A stretch of DNA of 64,000 bases. It comes from Enterococcus sp. 5H (lineage in GTDB: Bacteria; Bacillota; Bacilli; Lactobacillales; Enterococcaceae). The stretch is taken from NCBI RefSeq assembly GCF_028128615.1, contig NZ_AMDP01000045.1, forward strand, positions 1-64,000. Direction: 5' to 3'. Shown here piece by piece: positions 57,944-64,000 of the stretch. Every line of letters starts with the position of its first letter. Position 1 is the stretch's first letter. Both the position numbers and the translations under genes were made by a program. The notes under the pieces were generated by a model. That model saw nothing but the letters and a program-made list of their open reading frames with translations. It was not told the DNA's origin and searched no databases.

Positions 57944-58903
57944 TTACAGCGTCAATAGGATTGATCCCCACGTTAAACCGCCGCCATAGCCTGTTAACAC
58001 AATTTTTTGATTTGAGCCTAATTCAAGGACTCCATTTTCTACTGACTCATCCAGTAATAAAGGGATGCTGGCAGCAGAGGTATTGCCGTTATGCTCCATG
58101 TTGGTTAAAAATTTTTCTCGCGGAACATTAATCTTTTTAGAGATCTTTTCGATAATCCGCTTGTTGGCTTGATGAAGTAATAAGTAATCTACATCTTCCT
58201 CCACAATTTCTGAAAGATTTTTTGTCACATCTTTTAGTGAAAAATCGTAAATATCTCGACCATTCATTTGCAAATAGCCTAAAGATTCTGATGTTTCTTT
58301 GTAAAACGGACTTTGATTTTGCACATATCCAGAAGTCAATGATTTCGCCCGCTGACCATCAGCCTGCAACTTTTCATTAAAGAAATGCTGTTCGTTACTA
58401 GCTTCCAGCAAAACTCCTGCGGCTCCATCACCAAATAATACAGCTGTCGTACGATCATCCCAGTCAATTACTTTGGAAAGTGTTTCACCACCAATAACCA
58501 TACCTAATTTCTTACCTGTACGAATTAATTTTTCTGCCATGCTTAATGCATAAACAAAACCTGAACAAGCAGCACTTATATCAAAAGCAAATGCTTTTGT
58601 TGCCGAAATATTTCCTTGAACTAGACAAGCTACCGAAGGAGTACCATAATCTGGTGTCATTGTCGCAACAATGATAAAATCCAGTTCACTTGCTTTTTTA
58701 GCCGATTTTGTTAGTAATTTTTCTGCAACTTTTGTGCACAGATCTGAGGTATTCTCATCTGTCACAATATTTCTTGCCTGAATACCTGTACGGCTAGAAA
58801 TCCACTCGTCAGAAGTATCCATCATTGTTGAAAGTAATTGATTCGATACTTTATTTTCAGGAACATATCGGCTGGTACAACTTATTTTTGCATATTGTTC
58901 CAT
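57944..58903 (-). CDS. fabH: 3-oxoacyl-ACP synthase III
   Basis: 319-residue starter condensing enzyme that joins acyl-CoA and malonyl-ACP. Catalytic Cys in SAACSGFVYAL (about 112), His in LLLHQANKRII (about 245) and Asn in EHNGNTSAASIP (about 275). ATG 58903 is preferred because AGTGAGGATTAAG precedes it; the frame to 58915 lacks a box. First structural gene after fabT. Confidence 0.97.
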   Translation of the reverse strand: MEQYAKISCTSRYVPENKVSNQLLSTMMDTSDEWISSRTGIQARNIVTDENTSDLCTKVAEKLLTKSAKKASELDFIIVATMTPDYGTPSVACLVQGNISATKAFAFDISAACSGFVYALSMAEKLIRTGKKLGMVIGGETLSKVIDWDDRTTAVLFGDGAAGVLLEASNEQHFFNEKLQADGQRAKSLTSGYVQNQSPFYKETSESLGYLQMNGRDIYDFSLKDVTKNLSEIVEEDVDYLLLHQANKRIIEKISKKINVPREKFLTNMEHNGNTSAASIPLLLDESVENGVLELGSNQKIVLTGYGGGLTWGSILLTL

Positions 58904-58918
58904 CTTAATCCTCACTTT

Positions 58919-59359
58919 TTATTTGTATTCTCTTAAGAAATCGTGAAGATTTTTTAACGCTTTAAGTAAAGCTTTCTCTTCAGCTTTATCCATTCCGTTC
59001 AAAATATTCTTGACCATTTCTCGATGGAAGTGCTGATGAACACGAAAAAGAAGTTTTCCTTTTTTGGTTAATCCTAATTTCACTACTCGACGATCATCTT
59101 CACTGCGCAATCGTTCTACATAACCCTTTTTTACCAGATTATTAATTGCAACAGTTAAAGTACCAACAGTAATGGATAACTCTTTAGCAACTTCAGAAGA
59201 AGTCTTTTTCTTATACATCCCAATAGCTTCAATTGTGTGCATTTCAGTAATGGACAAATCATTGAACTGTGATTTTTTTAATTCAGATTCTTCTATTGTC
59301 AAAATATCGTTAAAGACACTGACAAGATAGTCGTTGATCGTTTCTAAATTAGGCTCCAT
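58919..59359 (-). CDS. fabT: FASII repressor FabT (MarR family)
   Basis: 146-residue MarR-type winged-helix repressor: SSEVAKELSITVGTLTVAIN is the recognition helix region (about 60-80), RSEDDRRVVKLGLTKKGK the wing (about 90-107). It responds to acyl-ACP and represses fab genes. ATG 59359 (MEPNLETINDYL) fits homologues and the GGATGG box. Two tandem TTTGA-type palindromes just upstream of this start indicate autoregulation. Confidence 0.95.
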   Translation of the reverse strand: MEPNLETINDYLVSVFNDILTIEESELKKSQFNDLSITEMHTIEAIGMYKKKTSSEVAKELSITVGTLTVAINNLVKKGYVERLRSEDDRRVVKLGLTKKGKLLFRVHQHFHREMVKNILNGMDKAEEKALLKALKNLHDFLREYK

Positions 59360-59378
59360 GTTTGCACCATCCATATAG

Positions 59379-59407
59379 TTTGATTATCAAATGATTTGAT
59401 GTTCAAA
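59379..59407 (-). promoter_or_regulatory. Two tandem FabT boxes
   Basis: TTTGATTATCAAA (59379-59391) and TTTGATGTTCAAA (59395-59407) are two 13-base palindromes separated by 3 bp. The first matches the FabT consensus known in streptococci. They cover the region immediately downstream of the -10 box of fabT. Confidence 0.85.
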
Positions 59408-59435
59408 CTATATCGCATATAAAAAGAGAATGCAA
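59407..59435 (-). promoter_or_regulatory. fabT promoter
   Basis: Minus-strand TTGCAT (complement of 59430-59435), 17-bp spacer, TATAGT (complement of 59407-59412). The start would fall inside the FabT boxes. Confidence 0.8.
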
Positions 59436-59648
59436 GTAAAATATTTCCTTTTTAAATTTTCTTAATTAAAAAGTGTGTGGTAATGCTGCTTGAGACATTA
59501 AAAAAATTAGCATTTTTAATTCACTTAATTTTATAATTAGAAAAAATATTTGACAGTTACAATTTGATAAGGCAAAAAAAAATCGCTCAAGGTGGATTGA
59601 TTAGCTTTAATATCATGGCAGCTACCTTTATCATTAAAAACATCTTAC

Positions 59649-59951
59649 ATGAATGCTGAAAAAGAAGATGTAACAATAATCAAAAGTCCTGTAGAAATAC
59701 CTCGTCGCGCTATAAAAACGCAATTTTCTGAAAGTATAAAACATGAGCAAATTCCTGTAGAAAAATGCCGCAATTGTTTATCTTACAATTACTGGGATCG
59801 TGAAACTATTCCTTATTGCATAACTGAGACATTTTTAAATTCCGTTACAAAAGATGCTGAACATCCACTAGTCTTTGCTAGTTCCAATGTCTATCGAATT
59901 AAAGAAAAAACTAGTGTAAAAGCAATATTTGATGAACTAACGATGGCATAA
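59649..59951 (+). CDS. Small unknown protein with conserved-looking Cys pair
   Basis: 100 residues; no family recognised. Notable are CRNCLSYNYWDRETIPYCI (three Cys, about 40-58) and a helical C-terminus. No signal peptide or membrane helix. No ribosome binding site lies before ATG 59649, and the frame is open another 48 bases upstream with only ATA as possible start, so the 5' end is uncertain or damaged. It is followed by a strong terminator (59958-59997), which supports real transcription on this strand. Confidence 0.6.
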   Translation: MNAEKEDVTIIKSPVEIPRRAIKTQFSESIKHEQIPVEKCRNCLSYNYWDRETIPYCITETFLNSVTKDAEHPLVFASSNVYRIKEKTSVKAIFDELTMA

Positions 59952-59957
59952 TTAAAA

Positions 59958-59997
59958 AAATCTTGTGGCGTACAGTTTTGTACGCCACAAGATTTTT
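59958..59997 (+). terminator. Strong terminator after the 59649 gene
   Basis: AAATCTTGTGGCGTAC (59958-59973) and GTACGCCACAAGATTT (59980-59995) form a perfect 16-bp stem, with A and T runs on both sides, so it can also serve the convergent YkuJ gene. Confidence 0.9.
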
Positions 59998-60033
59998 GAT
60001 TCTTTTTCATTAATTTGTTAAATACTTACTGAA

Positions 60034-60264
60034 TTATTGAATTAAATCATAAATTTCCATCGCAACAATATCAATATTGTCAAATTGATAACTTTCCTGA
60101 GAATTACTCTCAGTTAATTCAAACGTTTCAGTTGATTTATCATATGTCACGGTGCATTTTTCAACACCTTCACGTTCAAAACGACGAACTTGGATTTCGT
60201 TATCTGTTGCTTCAGTCATCGCTTCAAGTCTCTTAATAATCGCCACAAGTTGTGAATGTTTCAT
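60034..60264 (-). CDS. ykuJ: YkuJ family protein (DUF1797)
   Basis: 76-residue soluble protein: SQLVAIIKRLEAMTE at the start, QVRRFEREGVEKCTVTYDK in the middle and the conserved YQFDNIDIVAMEIYDLIQ at the end, all matching YkuJ/DUF1797. Function unknown. ATG 60264 has AAAGGGAGGCCCATTT upstream. It converges with the 59649 gene on the shared terminator. Confidence 0.9.
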   Translation of the reverse strand: MKHSQLVAIIKRLEAMTEATDNEIQVRRFEREGVEKCTVTYDKSTETFELTESNSQESYQFDNIDIVAMEIYDLIQ

Positions 60265-60364
60265 AAATGGGCCTCCCTTTACAAACTAGTTCTGTACCAT
60301 TGTATCAAAACATTGTCATTCTTGCATGATATTTCGTCATTTTTTTTTATTTTTTTGCTGTTCT

Positions 60365-61255
60365 TTAATTTTTCACGTTTGGCTGTTTACCATCATTCCA
60401 CCAAAGTTTGATTAAGGCTTGCGTTCCATCATCTTCAAATCCTTTATTTGCAAGCTTTTCATAGAGTTTGACTGCCAAATTAGTGGATGGTAATTCAAGA
60501 TTCAATTTCTCTGCTTCATCCAATGCAATTTTTAAATCTTTTATAAAATGTTTAACAAAAAATCCTGGAGAGTAGTCTTCGTTTAAAATTCTTGGACTAT
60601 AATTGCTTAACGACCAATTAGCTGCACTTCCTCCAGATAACGTCTCAATCACTTTGTTTAAATCTAAACCAGTTTTATTAGCATATACAAGCATTTCAGT
60701 CATACCAGTCATTGTACCAGCTATCATAATTTGGTTTGCCATTTTAGTATGCTGACCTTTACCTGATATACCATGCCACATAATTGTTTTTCCAAATGTC
60801 TTAAAGATTGGTTGTAATTTTTCATATATGTCTGGGTCACCGCCAACCATAATAGTCAACGTACCATTTTTTGCACCTAAATCTCCACCCGATACAGGAG
60901 CGTCTAAAGCAGCCCCACCCAACTCTTGAGCTTTAACAGCTATTTTTTCAGCTAATGTTGGTGTACTTGTAGTTAAATCAACAATAACTTTATTAGTAAG
61001 ATCTTCTGTAAATATCCCATTTTCATCAAAATAAATAGCTTCAACATCTGTTGGAAAACCGACCATGGTAAATATAACTTCACTACTTGCAGTAAGTTCA
61101 GCTGGTGACGCTTTCCATACTGCACCTTCTTTGATTAAATCATCCGTTTTACTTTTTGTTCTATTGTAGACATTTACATCCAATCCATTTTTCATCATAT
61201 TTCTGACAATCGCAGCTCCCATTACACCAGTTCCAATAAATCCGATTTGTGTCAT
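60365..61255 (-). CDS. Beta-hydroxyacid dehydrogenase (3-hydroxyisobutyrate dehydrogenase family)
   Basis: 296 residues. NAD(P) motif IGFIGTGVMGAAIVRNM (3-19), substrate motif DAPVSGGDLGAKNGTLTIMVGG (shown in part: DAPVSGGDLGAK, about 118), catalytic Lys in GQHTKMANQIMIAG (about 170). It oxidises short hydroxy acids; the exact substrate cannot be told (GarR/GlxR-like or HIBADH-like). ATG 61255 follows AATGTTGGAGGGAAAAGA. Monocistronic. Confidence 0.9.
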   Translation of the reverse strand: MTQIGFIGTGVMGAAIVRNMMKNGLDVNVYNRTKSKTDDLIKEGAVWKASPAELTASSEVIFTMVGFPTDVEAIYFDENGIFTEDLTNKVIVDLTTSTPTLAEKIAVKAQELGGAALDAPVSGGDLGAKNGTLTIMVGGDPDIYEKLQPIFKTFGKTIMWHGISGKGQHTKMANQIMIAGTMTGMTEMLVYANKTGLDLNKVIETLSGGSAANWSLSNYSPRILNEDYSPGFFVKHFIKDLKIALDEAEKLNLELPSTNLAVKLYEKLANKGFEDDGTQALIKLWWNDGKQPNVKN

Positions 61256-61331
61256 TCTTTTCCCTCCAACATTTTTCTTTAATCCAAAAAACTTCTATCC
61301 TCAGTATAAACCAAGAATAGAAGTTTTACAT

Positions 61332-62555
61332 TTATTTTCTTAAAGATGTAAATTTAACCTTAATTCGCTCAATCGATGCAGCAGCTTCTTTTTCTAATAA
61401 CAATTGATCGTAATAATTAATCATGTCTTCATAAAATTCAAACATTAGATTACCAAAGTTAGTAGCTGAAATTTCATACAGCTTTTCCTTTAAAATAAGA
61501 TCATCGGGTTTAATCCCAGATTCAACGTAATCAATAAAGGCTTGTGAAAAATCAGCATCTGACTTAAACGTTACACCTAATGTCTCATGATCAAACAAAT
61601 TATTTAAATAGGCGTTTCCTTCAACTACACAGGGTGTACCAGAAGCCATTGCTTCTGTATAAGTCAATCCTTGCGTTTCAGACGTAGAAGCACTGACGAA
61701 GTAATCAGCAGCTTTATAATAAATCGCTACTTGATCGTTTGGCACTTCACCAACAAATTGAACATTTGCATCGATCTCAAGTTCTTCAGCTAAACTACGT
61801 AATTTATCAACGTATGGTCCATCTCCTACAATTACTAAGTTAGTTGTTGGAAAACGTTCAATAATTTTTGGTAGACCGTGTAGAATAGCCTGAATATTTT
61901 TTTCATATGAAATACGGCTTAATGATAACAACATAATATTTTCATCATTTAGTCCAAGTTGCTTTCGTAAATCTTTTTTCATTTGCTCATCGATATCCGG
62001 TCGTTCAAATTTTTTGATATCTATCCCTGTAGGAATGATTCTCATTGGTGCTTTTACACCATATTCTCTTAACTTATCAATAACACGTTCACTTGGGCAA
62101 ACGACGCCAGTAGTATGATTTGCAAAAAAACGAGAAAAATACTTCACATGTGTTGGTCGAACAACTTTTCCCTTAGCAATATAATGTAAATAATCTTCAT
62201 ACATTGTATGATATGTGTGAATAACTGGAATTTTAAGCTTTTTACCAACCATTTTCCCTAGTAGACCAGCCCCAAATTCAGTATGAGTATGAATCAAATC
62301 TAACTCCAACTCTTTAGCAATCAAATATGCATACCACATTCCCCGCACAACAATCCGTCTATCTTTGAATGAAACAAAAGGCACGCTAGGCATCCGAATG
62401 ACATCTTCTTCAAATTCTTTAGCATTTGGATCCGTTGTTGTAAAAATATAAACCTGGTGTCCTTTTTGTTCTAATTCTTCTTTTAATGTTTTTATAGATG
62501 TTGCAACCCCACTCACTTGGGGAAAATATGTATCTGTAAAGAAACCAAATTTCAC
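61332..62555 (-). CDS. bgsB: 1,2-diacylglycerol 3-glucosyltransferase (glycolipid synthase, GT4)
   Basis: 407-residue GT-B fold enzyme: FFTDTYFPQVSGVATSIKTL at the N-terminus, HTHTEFGAGLLGKMVGKK, YHTMYEDYLHY and the GT4 donor-site ESQGLTYTEAMASGTP-type motif ETQGLTYTEAMASGTP (about 305). It resembles alMGS and enterococcal BgsB, which makes monoglucosyl-diacylglycerol, the base of glycolipids and lipoteichoic acid. GTG 62555 is preferred because GGAGG lies 8 bases before it; GTG 62570 overlaps that box. Second gene after the bgsA-like gene. Confidence 0.88.
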   Translation of the reverse strand: MKFGFFTDTYFPQVSGVATSIKTLKEELEQKGHQVYIFTTTDPNAKEFEEDVIRMPSVPFVSFKDRRIVVRGMWYAYLIAKELELDLIHTHTEFGAGLLGKMVGKKLKIPVIHTYHTMYEDYLHYIAKGKVVRPTHVKYFSRFFANHTTGVVCPSERVIDKLREYGVKAPMRIIPTGIDIKKFERPDIDEQMKKDLRKQLGLNDENIMLLSLSRISYEKNIQAILHGLPKIIERFPTTNLVIVGDGPYVDKLRSLAEELEIDANVQFVGEVPNDQVAIYYKAADYFVSASTSETQGLTYTEAMASGTPCVVEGNAYLNNLFDHETLGVTFKSDADFSQAFIDYVESGIKPDDLILKEKLYEISATNFGNLMFEFYEDMINYYDQLLLEKEAAASIERIKVKFTSLRK

Positions 62556-62575
62556 GATGTCTCCCTCCACTATTT

Positions 62576-63619
62576 CTAATTTTCCTGATAAACTCTTTCA
62601 TTTTCATTGCTACTTTGCTTTAACACTTTTTCGTAAACATTCTTTAATTCATGCCCAATTCGTTCAATACTTTTTTCTTCAGCAACTTTGTAACCTTCCT
62701 GACGAGTACTTGGAATATTTTCTTCAACCAATTCTCCAATTAGATCAACAAAATCTTCATTTGTAGTCCCCATATAACAATTAACCTCATTTTCAAGCCA
62801 GCCATTATAAACTGGAATATCTCTTACTAGAACTTGCTGCTTGCTTGCTAATGCTTCAAGAATAACAATTCCCTCAGTCTCTTCATAAGATGGAAAGAAA
62901 AATAAATCTGCAGCTGAGTAAGCACCTTCTATAATATCTCCTTTGATGTATCCTGGAAATTCTACATTTTCAGGATGATCTTCTTTGACAATTCTTCGAA
63001 TCACTTTTGGAATAGAATACATTGGCGTATGTCCAAACCAGATAAAACGATAATCAGGAGACTTTCTAGCAATTTCAACAAAATCAATAATACCTTTTCT
63101 TTCAAAATAAAGTCCGACACAAATAATAACTTTTTGATCCCTTTTAATCTTAAAATAATTTCTAAATTGCTCCTCTTTTTTATCTGAGTGTTCAAACCTT
63201 GCCAAATCAATTCCGTTTGAAATGGATGCAATTGGAACTTGAATACCATATCCCTCTAAAAGTTGTTTAGAATACGGTGTAGGCGTAATTAAATAATCTG
63301 CTTTTGAATATAAACTAACTAAATATTTCTTTACTAGTGGTGACAGTTGATTTGATCCTATAAATGAATTTCTAAAATCTTCCTCTGTGGAATGTGCATG
63401 ATAAATAATTTTCTTCCCTTGTTTTCGCGCTTTATTTACCATATTATGACTATTAATACCGTACGTATTGATATGCAAAATATCATAATCTGTACATTCG
63501 GAATCCAAGGTATAACTAATTCCCACTTCTGAGAGTGCACGTTTTTGATGATCTAGTGCTCGTCCAATTCCAGATTTAGCTAACATCTTTTCGCCTTCAA
63601 AATATAATAAGACTTTCAC
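62576..63619 (-). CDS. bgsA: Diglucosyl-diacylglycerol-type glycosyltransferase (GT4)
   Basis: 347 residues with GT-B Rossmann domains: VLLYFEGEKMLAKSGIGRAL, YDILHINTYGINSH, TPTPYSKQLLEGYGI, and the donor-site motif FFPSYEETEGIVILEALAS (about 250-268). Family knowledge: enterococcal BgsA adds the second glucose to monoglucosyl-DAG. ATG 63619 has GGAGGAGCAACGTG upstream. It is directly followed (20 bp) by the bgsB-type gene, the arrangement known in E. faecalis. Membrane-associated at the cytoplasmic face. Confidence 0.85.
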   Translation of the reverse strand: MKVLLYFEGEKMLAKSGIGRALDHQKRALSEVGISYTLDSECTDYDILHINTYGINSHNMVNKARKQGKKIIYHAHSTEEDFRNSFIGSNQLSPLVKKYLVSLYSKADYLITPTPYSKQLLEGYGIQVPIASISNGIDLARFEHSDKKEEQFRNYFKIKRDQKVIICVGLYFERKGIIDFVEIARKSPDYRFIWFGHTPMYSIPKVIRRIVKEDHPENVEFPGYIKGDIIEGAYSAADLFFFPSYEETEGIVILEALASKQQVLVRDIPVYNGWLENEVNCYMGTTNEDFVDLIGELVEENIPSTRQEGYKVAEEKSIERIGHELKNVYEKVLKQSSNENERVYQEN

Positions 63620-63883
63620 GTTGCTCCTCCTCTACTATTTATATAATTATAACATAGGTTAAAGAGCCATCACTCAATCTAAAGTCCTAATTCAACCAAG
63701 TTACAATTATTATATCAAAAAATCGCATAGGAAAGCCATTATTCATAGTATTAGCTTCCTAATATGACAAAACTGTTAGACAAACGTAGTAAAGTTCTTC
63801 TCATATTTACTATACATCTACCATTATTTCATTTTTTATCTATTCTATCAAATAATAAAGTTTACATTACTTTAAAATAAAAA

Positions 63884-63914
63884 AAGAACGAAAACCTTAT
63901 CAGTTTTCGTTCTT
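63884..63914 (-). terminator. Terminator of tRNA-Asn
   Basis: AAGAACGAAAAC (63884-63895) and GTTTTCGTTCTT (63903-63914) form a perfect 12-bp stem, with minus-strand U-run. It lies just 3' of the tRNA gene. Confidence 0.9.
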
Positions 63915-63917
63915 TTA

Positions 63918-63991
63918 CTCCGGCAGTAGGACTCGAACCTACGACATCATGATTAACAGTCATGCGCTACTACCAACTGAGCTATGCCGGA
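63918..63991 (-). tRNA. tRNA-Asn (anticodon GTT)
   Basis: 74-base cloverleaf. Acceptor TCCGGCA/TGCCGGA with discriminator G, D arm AGCTCAGTTGGTAGTAGC, anticodon loop CTGTTAATC with GTT, T arm GTAGGTTCGAGTCCTAC. CCA is not encoded. Its terminator follows. Confidence 0.98.
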
Positions 63992-64000
63992 ATAATTAGC

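Noticed and set aside
63884-63991. tRNA-Asn as an attachment site for an integrated element
   Set aside because: No integrase, no direct repeat of the tRNA 3' end and no phage genes are in the window; the following terminator is intact.

Overview
The window looks like chromosome of a low-GC Gram-positive of the genus Enterococcus. The call rests on a WxL-domain surface protein locus, an LCP protein, a peptidoglycan L,D-transpeptidase, a glpK-glpO-glpF cluster whose GlpK carries the enterococcal HPr-phosphorylated His at residue 232, a fabT-fabH-acpP-fabK-fabD-fabG-fabF-accB-fabZ-accC-accD-accA lipid cluster, and a bgsA-bgsB-type glycolipid pair. The species cannot be fixed from sequence alone. 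Nearly every gene lies on the minus strand. There is no CRISPR array, prophage or resistance gene; the accessory content is one IS3-family element, the WxL locus and families of intergenic repeats.

Region by region. 1-1512: an IS3/IS150-type element inserted into the last codons of galR. 1496-6276: a Leloir galactose operon galK-galE-galT-galR with a recognisable promoter and operator-like repeat. 6400-12100: a small DUF3042 protein, a large FAD/NAD(P)-binding protein, a DUF488 protein, a Cys-less rhodanese, and a glucokinase-YqgQ-rhomboid-5-formyl-THF cyclo-ligase run. 12135-17309: a monoglyceride-lipase-like hydrolase and the glycerol operon glpK-glpO-glpF, which fit together as glycerol release and use. 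17549-20348: an Mga-like regulator overlapping an NADH-oxidase-like flavoprotein that lacks the family redox residues. 20588-21837: an LCP cell-wall ligase gene preceded by a promoter, an M-box (Mg2+) riboswitch and a terminator. 22014-28033: poorly characterised membrane and coiled-coil proteins and a YibE/F pair. 28252-35847: ribosomal protein L33, a class B PBP, thrS with a Thr T-box leader, a tautomerase, a methyltransferase and an L,D-transpeptidase. 36347-41535: a YdcF-like protein and a three-gene WxL locus. 42149-48595: yebC and the conserved yqeG-yqeH-yhbY-nadD-yqeK-rsfS-methyltransferase-tmcAL operon. 48933-49328: a lone plus-strand VOC gene flanked by repeat hairpins. 49517-59359: the complete FASII and acetyl-CoA carboxylase cluster under FabT, with two tandem FabT-like boxes at the fabT promoter. 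59649-63619: a small unknown protein, YkuJ, a beta-hydroxyacid dehydrogenase and the two membrane glycolipid glycosyltransferases. 63918-63991: tRNA-Asn.

The observations most worth following are: the M-box riboswitch in front of an LCP gene instead of a Mg2+ transporter; two 90-base repeats, with a covarying stem, sitting between the thrS T-box terminator and thrS, with a third copy 4 kb away; the IS end that supplies the galR stop codon inside a hairpin covering the transposase ribosome binding site; the redox-dead flavoprotein tied to an Mga-like regulator; a candidate plus-strand small RNA upstream of the WxL locus; and a dispersed family of gene-end hairpins with a CTGGGACA-like core.
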